Source: CAYNWK01 sp964400875
GTDB lineage: Bacteria; Chloroflexota; Anaerolineae; Anaerolineales; UBA4823
DNA: 20,461 nucleotides
Direction of reading: 5' to 3'
NCBI GenBank assembly: GCA_964400875.1
Contig: CAYNWK010000076.1
Coordinates: forward strand, 1-20,461
Within the stretch, counting starts at the first letter, position 1. The number at the start of each line of letters is the position of its first letter. The notes beneath the pieces were generated by a model. The model saw only the letters and a program-made list of their open reading frames with translations, searched no databases and was not told the DNA's origin. Below are positions 7,753 through 15,769 of this stretch, piece by piece. A program made the position numbers and the translations under genes.

Positions 7753-8756
7753 CGCCCGAGTCCCTGGTTCCCGCCTCCATGGCATTGGCGTTGGCAGGCT
7801 TCAGCTTTATGCTCACAGTGATCTGGGGCACCCCGTTATTGCGGATCTTACGCCATTTCAAGATCGGTAAAACGATCCGGGTCGAGCTTCCGCAAAGGCA
7901 CTTTACCAAGTTCGGCACCCCCACGATGGGCGGCGTGATGATCGTCCTGCCGGTCGTTTTGATCACCGTGCTGCTGAATGCAGCTTCCGTGATCGGGCTC
8001 ACGGTGTTGGGCCGCTCGGTCTTACTGCCCTTGAGCGTATTGATCGCTTACGCGTTATTAGGTGCGATCGACGATTGGGAAGGCATCCGCGGCCCGAGGG
8101 AGGGCGAAGGCCTCCGGGCGCGTACCAAGTTCATGCTTCAGGTGTTCCTCGCCCTGGGCATCGCTTTTGCGCTGTATTACATCCTGGACGTACCTCAGCT
8201 CTTTCTACCGGGAATTCGCGTCGAGGTCGAACTGGGCATCTGGTACGTGCCTATCGCCATGTTCATCATTGTGTTGTCATCCAACGCTGTGAATTTGACA
8301 GACGGGTTGGATGGCCTGGCTGGACTGATCAGCTCCACTGCTTTCGCTACCTACGGGGCGATCGCCTTGCTGCAAGGGCAGATCTTCCTGGCGCGATTTT
8401 GCTTCACCGTCGTAGGCGCCTTGTTCGGTTTTTTGTGGTTCAACGTGCACCCGGCGGAGTTGATCATGGGCGATACGGGTTCCCAGGCGCTAGGTGCGAC
8501 CCTCGCTGTGGTTGCGATGATGTCCGGGCAGTGGCTCTTGCTGCTGGTGATCGCCATCATTCCGATGAGTGAAACGCTGAGCGTGGTCTTGCAAGTCATT
8601 TTTTTTCGGCTCACCGGAGGCCGCCGATTATTCAAGATGACGCCGCTGCATCACCACTTTGAGCTTTCCGGTTGGAGCGAGACGCAGATCGTACAGCGAT
8701 TTTGGTTGATCGGCTTGTTGTTTGCCATGGTTGGCGTTGCTCTGGCGGTCGTATGA
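7749..8756 (+). CDS. mraY: Phospho-N-acetylmuramoyl-pentapeptide-transferase MraY
   Basis: This polytopic membrane enzyme transfers phospho-MurNAc-pentapeptide to undecaprenyl phosphate, giving lipid I. The 335 residues contain about ten hydrophobic helices. The family motifs are all present: FGTPTMGG (55-62), the catalytic Asp pair in AIDDW (D108, D109), SNAVNLTDGLDGLA (178-191), FNVHPAELIMGDTGS (231-245, D242 at the active site) and the C-terminal TPLHHHFELSGW (298-309). Notably, the DD pair is followed by WEGI rather than the more usual WxK. The start overlaps the murF stop as ATGA, with GGAG at 7737-7740. Confidence 0.96.
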   Translation: MTPESLVPASMALALAGFSFMLTVIWGTPLLRILRHFKIGKTIRVELPQRHFTKFGTPTMGGVMIVLPVVLITVLLNAASVIGLTVLGRSVLLPLSVLIAYALLGAIDDWEGIRGPREGEGLRARTKFMLQVFLALGIAFALYYILDVPQLFLPGIRVEVELGIWYVPIAMFIIVLSSNAVNLTDGLDGLAGLISSTAFATYGAIALLQGQIFLARFCFTVVGALFGFLWFNVHPAELIMGDTGSQALGATLAVVAMMSGQWLLLLVIAIIPMSETLSVVLQVIFFRLTGGRRLFKMTPLHHHFELSGWSETQIVQRFWLIGLLFAMVGVALAVV

Positions 8757-10264
8757 TCTGGATGTACGAAGACTTATTGGGGTGCGCGGTAACCTACGGC
8801 ATAAATATTGAAACGATGAGAGATTGGCAGGGTAAGCGCGTGATCGTAATTGGAGCAGCCAGGCAAGGGATAGCCTTAGCCCGCTTCCTGTCCCGCCACG
8901 GGGCCGAGGTCGTGTTGAACGACCGGCGCTCTGCTGGGGAGCTTCAAACCGCCCGGCTGGCTCTCTCAGGCGAGCCGGTGGAGTGGGTGCTGGGCGCACA
9001 CCCGCTCGAGGTGCTGGATGGTTCCGATCTGGTCTGCCCCTCCGGTGGTGTGCCTTTATCGCTGCCGCTCGTGCAAGAAGCCCGGCGGCGGGGGATCCCG
9101 CTGGCAAACGACTCCCAGATCTTTCTGGAAGCGGCACCATGCATGGTCATCGGGGTCACAGGTTCAGCTGGAAAGACCACTACGACCACCCTGATAGGGC
9201 GCATCGCCCGTGCGGCGCAAGGCGACGAAACGGGGCCAGCCACGACCTACCAGCGGGTTTGGGTCGGCGGCAACATCGGCAACCCGCTGATCGACGTGCT
9301 GGAAGATATGGGTCCTTACGACCTGGCGGTGATGGAATTGTCCAGTTTTCAACTTGAAGTGATGACCAAGGCTCCGGATATCGCCGTGATGCTAAACCTC
9401 ACTCCCAACCACCTGGACCGGCATGGCAGCATGGAGGCGTATACCGCTGCCAAGGCTCGCATTCTCGACTACCAGGATGCGCTCGACAAGCAGGGCGAAC
9501 CCGCCGCTGCGGTATTGAACCGGGAAGATCCGCAGACCTGGAACCTGGTTGAGCGGGTACGCGGACGGCTGGTGACTTTTGGCCAGGCTCCCCTAACTGA
9601 GGGGGAGGTCGGAACCTACGTCGAAGGCGGACAGGTGTTCCTCCGGGACGAAAACGGTGTGCAGCCCATCCTGCACCTGAGCGAGATCGCCCTGCGCGGC
9701 GAGCACAACCGGCTCAACGTCCTAGCAGCCTGTGCCGCCGCATACGCTGCCGGGCTGCCGGCTGCCGCCATGCGCGCCGGTGTGCGCGATTTCGGCGGCG
9801 TGCCCCACCGGCTGGAGTTCGTACGTTCATGGGGCGGGGCGGACTGGTACAACGATTCGATCGCCACCGCGCCGGAGCGTTCCCTGGCAGCCATGCGTTC
9901 TTTCGATGAACCACTGGTGCTCCTGGCCGGAGGCCGTGATAAAGACCTGCCCTGGGATGAATTTGCACGCTTCGTGATCCGGCGCGTGGAGCACCTAGTC
10001 TTGTTTGGTGAAGCGGCGGGCCTGATCGCCGCAGCGATCGAGGCTCAAGGTGGAGGGGACCTGACCGTGACCCGCTGTGCCGGGATGCAGCAGGCTGTCC
10101 TCACCGCAGCTGAAGTCATCTCCCGGGACCGCCCGAGTGGCGGTCGGGAGGCAGACAAACGTTTTGTGGTATTGCTTTCACCGGGTGGTACAAGTTTTGA
10201 TGAATTTCGCGATTTTGAAGATCGCGGGGAGGCGTTTAAACAATGGGTAATGGAACTCCCTTGA
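8753..10264 (+). CDS. murD: UDP-N-acetylmuramoylalanine--D-glutamate ligase MurD
   Basis: MurD adds D-Glu to UDP-MurNAc-L-Ala with ATP. Numbering from the ATG at 8753, motifs are the Rossmann-like VIGAARQG (32-39), P-loop GVTGSAGKTT (134-143), MELSSFQLE (194-202), NHLDRHGS (219-226), GEHNRLNVLAA (316-326), GVPHRLE (349-355), YNDSIATAP (366-374), LAGGRDKDLPW (391-401) and a C-terminal SPGGTSFDEF. The ATG at 8753 overlaps the mraY stop as ATGA. A second in-frame ATG at 8816 (MRDWQGKRV) looks more like typical MurD N-termini, so the true start is uncertain and the protein is 482 or 503 residues. Starts upstream of 8753 would run well into mraY and are unlikely. Where E. coli MurD has the lysine of NDSKATN this protein has isoleucine. 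Confidence 0.94.
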   Translation: MIWMYEDLLGCAVTYGINIETMRDWQGKRVIVIGAARQGIALARFLSRHGAEVVLNDRRSAGELQTARLALSGEPVEWVLGAHPLEVLDGSDLVCPSGGVPLSLPLVQEARRRGIPLANDSQIFLEAAPCMVIGVTGSAGKTTTTTLIGRIARAAQGDETGPATTYQRVWVGGNIGNPLIDVLEDMGPYDLAVMELSSFQLEVMTKAPDIAVMLNLTPNHLDRHGSMEAYTAAKARILDYQDALDKQGEPAAAVLNREDPQTWNLVERVRGRLVTFGQAPLTEGEVGTYVEGGQVFLRDENGVQPILHLSEIALRGEHNRLNVLAACAAAYAAGLPAAAMRAGVRDFGGVPHRLEFVRSWGGADWYNDSIATAPERSLAAMRSFDEPLVLLAGGRDKDLPWDEFARFVIRRVEHLVLFGEAAGLIAAAIEAQGGGDLTVTRCAGMQQAVLTAAEVISRDRPSGGREADKRFVVLLSPGGTSFDEFRDFEDRGEAFKQWVMELP

Positions 10265-11511
10265 GCATCCCGCGGGATGTGACCCGTAGACCATCTTTTG
10301 CCAGGCAGGCCGTCCGGCGCGCCAGCGCTACCCACTCGCTCTACCTGGGCATCGATGTGCCCTTGTTATTGATCGTGATCACGCTGCTGGTCTTCGGCTT
10401 GCTGATGGTGTACTCGGCCAGCTACGATTATTCGATCGTCGTGCTAGACCAATCACCTTACTACATGTTTCAACGCCAGCTGGCCTGGTTCGGGTTGGGC
10501 ATCCTGGCGTTGATCGTCATGACCGTGCTTAATTATCACCACTGGCGGATCTTGTCGATCCCGCTGATGGGTCTTACCCTCGCCGGCCTGATCGGCGTCT
10601 TGTTAGCCGGTCAGGTGGTCAACAACGCCGCCCGCACGCTCCTGGGCGGCTCCGGCCAGCCCTCGGAACTGGCCAAGCTGGCTACCGTGATCTACCTGTC
10701 CGTGTGGCTGTATTCCAAGCGCGAACAGTTGAGCGATGTCAGTTTCGGCCTCATTCCCCTGGGTTTGATCCTCGGCGCTCTGGGCGGCCTGATCTTCCTG
10801 GAGCCTGACCTGAGCGCAACGGCCACGATCTTCATCATGGGCGGCATCATGTTCTTCCTCGCCGGCGGCGACTTGAAACAGATCGCCGTGATCCTGGTGG
10901 TTAGCGTGGTCTTCGGCTGGTTCATCTTCGGCATTCACCCGACCGGCCGCGAGCGCATGGACGCCTACTTGTTGGGTCTCAACGATCTGACCCTAGCCCC
11001 CAACCACCTCGCGCGCGCGCTGGAGGCCCTGGTGAAAGGCGGTTGGTTCGGGGTCGGAATCGGTAGGGCCGATACTAAGCTGCTCGGCCTGCCCGTCCCT
11101 CCGACGGACAGCATTTTCGCCGTGATCGGTGAAGAGACGGGTTTACTCGGTGCGGGAGGCGTGGTAACCTTGTTTGTGCTGCTGCTGTGGCGGGGATTGA
11201 CCATCGCCAACCAGGCTCCGGATGGACTGGGCAAACTGCTTGCCGCCGGATTGACCATCTGGATCTCGACCGAAGCGTTCATCAACATGGCTGTATTGGT
11301 CGGTTTGGTGCCATTCGCCGGCAACGCTCTGCCCTTTATCAGTGCAGGTGGTTCCAGTTTACTGGTATCGATGGCTGCTATTGGTATCTTGTTGAACATC
11401 TCTCGCCAGACCGCGCAAATCAGACAAGAAGAGGAGAGCGCATTCGATGCGGTTGTTGATCTCCGCCGGAGGGACCGGGGGCGGCGTGTATCCCGCTCTC
11501 GCCGTTCTTGA
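10243..11511 (+). CDS. ftsW: Septal peptidoglycan glycosyltransferase FtsW (SEDS family)
   Basis: FtsW polymerises lipid II into glycan at the septum, working with the class B PBP encoded upstream. The 422-residue protein has a basic cytoplasmic N-terminus (to about 37) and about ten transmembrane helices. Family landmarks are LMVYSAS (54-60), the GGSGQPSELAKLA region (135-147), LEPDLS (186-191), PPTDSIFAVIGEETGLLG (286-303) whose D289 matches the essential extracellular Asp of SEDS proteins, and NALPFISAGGSSLL (361-374). Where most FtsW proteins have TDFIF and ISYGGSS, this one has TDSIF and ISAGGSS. GGGGAGG at 10226-10232 inside murD supports the ATG at 10243 (22-bp overlap). The arginine-rich tail from about residue 402 is encoded by bases shared with murG. 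Confidence 0.93.
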   Translation: MGNGTPLSIPRDVTRRPSFARQAVRRASATHSLYLGIDVPLLLIVITLLVFGLLMVYSASYDYSIVVLDQSPYYMFQRQLAWFGLGILALIVMTVLNYHHWRILSIPLMGLTLAGLIGVLLAGQVVNNAARTLLGGSGQPSELAKLATVIYLSVWLYSKREQLSDVSFGLIPLGLILGALGGLIFLEPDLSATATIFIMGGIMFFLAGGDLKQIAVILVVSVVFGWFIFGIHPTGRERMDAYLLGLNDLTLAPNHLARALEALVKGGWFGVGIGRADTKLLGLPVPPTDSIFAVIGEETGLLGAGGVVTLFVLLLWRGLTIANQAPDGLGKLLAAGLTIWISTEAFINMAVLVGLVPFAGNALPFISAGGSSLLVSMAAIGILLNISRQTAQIRQEEESAFDAVVDLRRRDRGRRVSRSRRS

Positions 11512-12601
11512 CGCGCTTGAAGCCAAACGGGCAGCGCATCAGGCGCCCCTCGAAGTCTTATGGGTCGGCGGATCAGGAGGTATGGAGGCTGATTTGGTAA
11601 CTAGGGCAGGCATCCCATTTCGGGCGATCCCGGCTGCTGGCGTGCATGGCGTAGGCCTGCGCGCTTTGCCGCGCAATATAGGGGAGCTCGCGCGGGGGGT
11701 GCTCGCTTCCCGGCGGGCGCTCGCCGATTTCAGGCCCGACGTCCTGTTCTTCACAGGCGGTTATGTGGCCGTGCCCATGGCTTTGGCCGCCCGCGCCAAA
11801 GTCCGTGCCTCAAAACGGCCCGGGGTCCTGGTGTATGTGCCGGATATCGAGCCCGGACTGGCTTTAAAAGCACTGGCCCACTTTGCCGACCAGATTGCTG
11901 TAACGGTGGAGGAGGCCGGCCGATACCTGCCCCCCCGTGTGCCGCATACCGTCACCGGCTACCCCGTGCGGCAGGACGTTCTGCGCTGGGACCGGGACGC
12001 CGCCCGCCAGGCGCTTAGCCTGGGCGCCGATCTTCCGGTCTTGCTGGTCTTCGGCGGAAGCAAGGGAGCGCGGTCGATCAACCGGGCCTTGCTCGGTTCT
12101 CTCGAGAGGTTGCTCTCGACCATGCAGGTCCTCCACCTCAGCGGCCAGCTGGATTGGCCCGAGGTCGAGGTGAGGCAGGCGCGACTGTCCGATGAACTGC
12201 CGGGAGATATTTCCGCTCGCTACCATGCGTACCCATACCTGCACGAGCGCATGGGCGCCGCGCTGGCTGCCGCCGACCTCGTCGTTTCACGGGCAGGCGC
12301 CTCGGTCTTAGGCGAGTACCCTCATTTCGGTCTGCCGGCGATCTTAGCGCCCTACCCGCATGCCTGGCGGTACCAGCAGGTCAATGCCGCTTACCTGGCG
12401 GAGCGCCATGCCGCCCTGATTTTGCCAGACGAGCGTTTGACCAGCGATCTGGCACCAACGGTGAGCGACTTAATGGGCGACCCTCAGCGGCGCGAGGCGA
12501 TGCGCCGGGCGATGCGCTCGCTGGCTCGCACCCAGGCGGCCGAAGCTATCGCCCGTTTGCTGGAGGACCTGGTCCCTGCTACACGATTGGGAAGGAATTG
12601 A
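11447..12601 (+). CDS. murG: MurG-type UDP-GlcNAc:lipid I glycosyltransferase, divergent motifs
   Basis: MurG adds GlcNAc to lipid I on the cytoplasmic face, forming lipid II. The 384-residue GT-B protein shows an N-terminal glycine loop SAGGTGGGVYPALA (6-19), TGGYVAVP, VTGYPVR, FGGSKGARSIN, and the C-terminal donor site RAGASVLGEYPHFGLPAILAPYPH with QQVNAAYL. The start is fixed by GAGGAG at 11431-11436 ten bases upstream, giving a 65-bp overlap with ftsW. Two signatures differ from E. coli MurG: the His after GGTGG is Gly, and the HEQN motif is YVPD (in VLVYVPDIEPGL). The C-terminal nucleotide-sugar elements look normal. Position between ftsW and murC supports the murG assignment; such changes may be normal in this phylum. 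Confidence 0.9.
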   Translation: MRLLISAGGTGGGVYPALAVLDALEAKRAAHQAPLEVLWVGGSGGMEADLVTRAGIPFRAIPAAGVHGVGLRALPRNIGELARGVLASRRALADFRPDVLFFTGGYVAVPMALAARAKVRASKRPGVLVYVPDIEPGLALKALAHFADQIAVTVEEAGRYLPPRVPHTVTGYPVRQDVLRWDRDAARQALSLGADLPVLLVFGGSKGARSINRALLGSLERLLSTMQVLHLSGQLDWPEVEVRQARLSDELPGDISARYHAYPYLHERMGAALAAADLVVSRAGASVLGEYPHFGLPAILAPYPHAWRYQQVNAAYLAERHAALILPDERLTSDLAPTVSDLMGDPQRREAMRRAMRSLARTQAAEAIARLLEDLVPATRLGRN

Positions 12602-12604
12602 GCG

Positions 12605-13147
12605 ATGACTAGTCTTGTTGTTGTGTTTTGGATGTTCGTGATCATTTTTGCCATCATCGGAGCGATGCGCGGCTGGGCCAAGGAGCTGATGGTCACCTTC
12701 AGCGTGATCCTGGCCTTGTTCATCATCTCTCTGGTCGAGCAGTTCGTTCCCATCCTGCGGGATGGGGGCGGGTTGCCCAGTTCGACGCGCTTTTGGATTC
12801 GCACCCTGATCGTGACCCTGCTGGTCTTCTTTGGCTACCAGACCCCGAATGTCAGGGCGATTGCCGGGGCCCGTTTTGCCCGAGAGCGCATTCAGGACAC
12901 CATGCTCGGCCTGATCATCGGCGCCTTCAACGGCTATCTGACTGTTGGGTCGATCTGGTATTACATGCACCAGGCCGGCTACCCGTTTTCACCGTATTTC
13001 GTCGCCCCGAATCCTTCCGACCCTTTCGGAGAGGTTGCGATAAGCCTGATCGAGCGCATGCCGCCGGCGGTCTTGCTTGAGCCCTCCTGGGTGATTTATT
13101 TCGCCGTGGCGATCGCATTCTTGTTCGTCGTAGTTGTGTTTGTCTAA
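12605..13147 (+). CDS. CvpA-family-like integral membrane protein
   Basis: A 180-residue protein that is mostly hydrophobic, with about five predicted membrane segments near residues 3-21, 27-44, 63-78, 100-119 and 159-180. The N-terminal pattern IGAMRGWAKELMVTFSVILAL resembles the opening of CvpA (colicin V production) family proteins, where a helix is followed by R-G-x-x-x-E and a second helix. Their biochemical role is poorly defined. The protein ends directly after the last helix. A good site, GAAGGA at 12591-12596, lies eight bases before the ATG, and only 3 bp separate it from the murG stop, so it is co-transcribed with cell-wall genes. The family call is from pattern only and may be wrong; a role in envelope growth is inference from location. 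Confidence 0.6.
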   Translation: MTSLVVVFWMFVIIFAIIGAMRGWAKELMVTFSVILALFIISLVEQFVPILRDGGGLPSSTRFWIRTLIVTLLVFFGYQTPNVRAIAGARFARERIQDTMLGLIIGAFNGYLTVGSIWYYMHQAGYPFSPYFVAPNPSDPFGEVAISLIERMPPAVLLEPSWVIYFAVAIAFLFVVVVFV

Positions 13148-13160
13148 TCGTGGAGAACGC

Positions 13161-14576
13161 ATGCAGCACGTGCACCTGATCGGGATTGGCGGTTCCGGCC
13201 TTTCGGCTGTGGCCCGCTACCTGTTAGAGAGCGGTTATCAGGTCAGCGGTTCGGACCGGGAGCTCTCCCCCCTGGCGAAGCGGCTCAAAGCATCCGGGGC
13301 GGAGGTGTATCTGGGCCACCGCGCCGCGCACGTGATGGGCGCAGATGTGGTGGTGCGTTCATCAGCGATCCCCGAAGACAACGTCGAAGTCCGCGCCGCG
13401 CTGGACGCCGGAATCCCCGTGCTGAAGCGCGCTGACTTCCTGGGCCGCCTGATGGACGGCTACCGGGGCATAGCCGTCGCCGGCACCCACGGCAAAACCA
13501 CCACGACGGCGATGATCGCCTGGATGCTGACCGCCATGGGCGAGGACCCCTCCTTCCTGATCGGCGGCGTTTCGGAGAATTTAGGCACCAACGCCCGCTC
13601 CGGGAGCGGCGACTACTTCGTGATCGAAGCGGATGAGTACGATTACATGTTCCTGGGTTTGCAGCCGGAGTTTGCCATCATAACCAACGTCGAGCACGAC
13701 CATCCCGATTGTTTCCCCACCTACGAGGATTTCTTCGGAGCTTTCGTCGCCTTTGCAGAGCGCCTGGCGCCTGACGGGGTGCTGTTGGCTTGCGGTGACG
13801 ATCGCGGGGCCGCGCGGCTGCGCGCCGAAGTCGAAAACCGACGCCTGCGGGCGCTCTCTTACAGCTTTGGGGACTGGGTGGGGAGCAAGGATCCGGAATA
13901 CCTGGGGCGTGATTTGCAGCTGGTTGGAAACGGCTGTTTTCGCTTCTCCGCGTTCCGCGAAGGGATCCCGTTGGCGGACGTCAACCTGGATGTGCCCGGC
14001 AAACATAACGCCTATAACGCCCTGGCAGCCCTGGCGCTGGCAGACCTGTTGGGCTTGAACCTGGCAGCCGCAGCGGCCGCGCTGGGCAGTTATCACGGCG
14101 CCGGGAGGCGCTTCGAGCTGCGCGGCGAAGCCGGTGGGGTCACCGTGATCGACGATTACGCGCACCATCCTACCGAGGTGCGCGCCACCCTGGCGGCAGC
14201 CCGCTCCTGCTACCCGGACCGCCGGTTGTGGGTCGTCTGGCAGCCTCACACGTATTCGCGCACCCGCCTGTTTGCCAGCCAATTCGCCGATTCGTTCAAA
14301 AATGCGGACGTGATCCTGGTTACCGAGATTTACGCCGCGCGCGAGGCGGACACGGGCGATTTTTCTTCCCGCCAGGTGGCCGCGCTTATCAATGCCCGGC
14401 TTAATGAGCAGGCTGAAGTTCATTTCGTGCCCGAGCTGGTAGAGGTAACCGGGATTTTACTCTCCCGGCTGGAGCGCGGCGATGTCTTAATCGTGCTTTC
14501 GGCGGGCGATGCGGACCAAATTGGCGGCCAGGTGCTGGCCGCGCTGGCCAAAGAGGAGAACCAGGCTTATGTCTGA
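13161..14576 (+). CDS. murC: UDP-N-acetylmuramate--L-alanine ligase MurC
   Basis: MurC attaches L-Ala to UDP-MurNAc using ATP, the first peptide step of the wall precursor. The 471 residues carry HLIGIGGSGLSAVA (5-18), the P-loop GTHGKTTTT (108-116), IEADEYD (155-161), NVEHDHPDCF (176-185), GKHNAYNALAALA (280-292), DDYAHHPTE (331-339) and QPHTYSRT (361-368). These last two are MurC signatures. I chose the ATG at 13161 rather than the TTG at 13134: it starts the glycine-rich nucleotide motif at the usual distance, has GGAG at 13152-13155, and avoids overlap with the upstream gene (13-bp gap). It overlaps the next small gene by 8 bp. Confidence 0.96.
   Translation: MQHVHLIGIGGSGLSAVARYLLESGYQVSGSDRELSPLAKRLKASGAEVYLGHRAAHVMGADVVVRSSAIPEDNVEVRAALDAGIPVLKRADFLGRLMDGYRGIAVAGTHGKTTTTAMIAWMLTAMGEDPSFLIGGVSENLGTNARSGSGDYFVIEADEYDYMFLGLQPEFAIITNVEHDHPDCFPTYEDFFGAFVAFAERLAPDGVLLACGDDRGAARLRAEVENRRLRALSYSFGDWVGSKDPEYLGRDLQLVGNGCFRFSAFREGIPLADVNLDVPGKHNAYNALAALALADLLGLNLAAAAAALGSYHGAGRRFELRGEAGGVTVIDDYAHHPTEVRATLAAARSCYPDRRLWVVWQPHTYSRTRLFASQFADSFKNADVILVTEIYAAREADTGDFSSRQVAALINARLNEQAEVHFVPELVEVTGILLSRLERGDVLIVLSAGDADQIGGQVLAALAKEENQAYV
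14553..14558 (+). promoter_or_regulatory. Shine-Dalgarno site for the 60-codon gene
   Basis: GAGGAG lies inside the end of murC, ten bases before the ATG at 14569. It is as strong as the sites in front of murG and ftsZ and is the main reason for calling the small downstream gene real and for choosing its start. Confidence 0.65.
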
Positions 14577-14751
14577 CAAGAAGCGAACTTACCAGGCTGA
14601 TGCGCTGCTCGCCAGTTCCCTGGAGCTGCGCGCTTCGTTGGGGATGGATGGTGAGACCGGCGCCAAGACGCGGCGTAAGCCGGGCAAGCGGCGTCACGCC
14701 TATTCCCGCCAGGTGATCGAACGCTTGATCCAGCGGCTGAAAGAGCTGTAA
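14569..14751 (+). CDS. Small basic protein of unknown function between murC and murB
   Basis: A 60-codon gene that I do not recognise. The start at 14569 overlaps the murC stop by 8 bp and is preceded by GAGGAG at 14553-14558. The protein is hydrophilic and strongly basic, with no membrane segment or signal peptide. An N-terminal part (6-25) is moderately helical with an alanine/leucine stretch. A central cluster TRRKPGKRRH (34-43) is rich in Lys and Arg, and the C-terminal third (SRQVIERLIQRLKEL) could form an amphipathic helix. This would suit binding to nucleic acid, acidic lipid or a partner protein, but that is speculation. It fills the space between murC and murB on the same strand, so it is likely translated as part of the operon. 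A spurious ORF cannot be excluded by eye. Confidence 0.6.
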   Translation: MSDKKRTYQADALLASSLELRASLGMDGETGAKTRRKPGKRRHAYSRQVIERLIQRLKEL

Positions 14752-14782
14752 ACAGGAGTGCAACCGGTAGAGAATCCAGCCC

Positions 14783-15769
14783 ATGCTTGAGATGGCCGAA
14801 AAAACACTCGACATCGACTACCTGAAGAAGGTGTTCGGCGACCGCCTGAAGCGGAACGTCCCGCTGGCGCGCTTTACCTCGGCTCGGGTCGGAGGCAATG
14901 CGGATGCGATGATCTCGGCCAATTCGCTGGACGGGCTGATCGAGGTTACCGTCGCATTGTGGCGCATGGGCGCGCCCTTCCTTATCCTGGGTGGCGGCTC
15001 CAACGTGTTGGTCAGCGATGCCGGCGTTCGCCAGGTGGTGATTTACAACCGCGCTCGCCGGGTTCGCTTTAGCGAATCTGTAAGGGAAGGGTCTCCTCCG
15101 ACCGTATGGGCCGAGTCGGGCGCCAATTTCGGCGTCATCGCTCGCCAGGCTGCCGGGCATGGTCTCACCGGGCTGGAATGGGCCGCCGGCATCCCTGGAA
15201 CGGTGGGCGGCGCGGTGGTGGGCAACGCCGGGGCCCATGAGGGCGACGTGCAGGGCAATTTGATCATGGCAGAAATCTTGCACGATACAACTCAAGAGGA
15301 TGCCGAGATGTTCAGCTACGCACGGGAAACCTGGCCCGTTGACCGACTCGAATTTGGATACCGCACCAGCGCCTTGAAAAAGCGTTCTGGAGTCAGCCCC
15401 TCCGCGGTCGTCCTGGCGGCGACTTTCCGCCTGGAGCACAGCACACCGGAAGAGGTCAAGGCGAAGATCGACCGGTTCGTCGCATACCGCCGGGTGACCC
15501 AGCCGCCGGGCGCCAGCATGGGTTCTATGTTCAAGAACCCTCAAAATGATTACGCCGGGCGTCTGATTGAGGCGGCAGGATTGAAAGGCGCACGCGCCGG
15601 CGATGCCGAGATCAGCCGCTTGCACGCCAATTATTTCATCAATCATGGCGAAGCCAGCGCGGCGGATGTCTACCAGCTGATCCGCATGGCCCGCCGGGCG
15701 GTCCGTGAGCGGTTCGGCGTCGAGTTGGAGCTGGAGATCGGTTTGATTGGCGAGTGGGAGCAGACGTGA
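14783..15769 (+). CDS. murB: UDP-N-acetylenolpyruvoylglucosamine reductase MurB
   Basis: MurB is the FAD enzyme that uses NADPH to reduce UDP-GlcNAc-enolpyruvate to UDP-MurNAc, supplying MurC. The 328 residues contain the FAD-binding ILGGGSNVLVSDAG (68-81), GLTGLEWAAGIPGTVGGAVVGNAGAHEGDV (127-156), the FGYRTSALK segment (191-199, R194) and SMGSMFKNP (245-253), where S248 matches the proton-donating serine, and AGRLIEAAGLKG (258-269). The C-terminal LEIGLIG carries the expected Glu (E318). This arrangement is the shorter type II/IIb MurB usual outside proteobacteria. A stop at 14768-14770 lies just upstream, so the ATG at 14783 or 14792 must be used; neither has a strong ribosome-binding site. 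The gap after the small gene is 31 bp. Confidence 0.96.
   Translation: MLEMAEKTLDIDYLKKVFGDRLKRNVPLARFTSARVGGNADAMISANSLDGLIEVTVALWRMGAPFLILGGGSNVLVSDAGVRQVVIYNRARRVRFSESVREGSPPTVWAESGANFGVIARQAAGHGLTGLEWAAGIPGTVGGAVVGNAGAHEGDVQGNLIMAEILHDTTQEDAEMFSYARETWPVDRLEFGYRTSALKKRSGVSPSAVVLAATFRLEHSTPEEVKAKIDRFVAYRRVTQPPGASMGSMFKNPQNDYAGRLIEAAGLKGARAGDAEISRLHANYFINHGEASAADVYQLIRMARRAVRERFGVELELEIGLIGEWEQT

Noticed and set aside
13581..14423. Antisense ORF (280 codons) opposite murC
   Set aside because: Shadow of a conserved ligase gene in G+C-rich sequence.
14567..15646. Antisense ORF (359 codons) opposite murB and the small gene
   Set aside because: Shadow of murB; no motif and no plausible start context.
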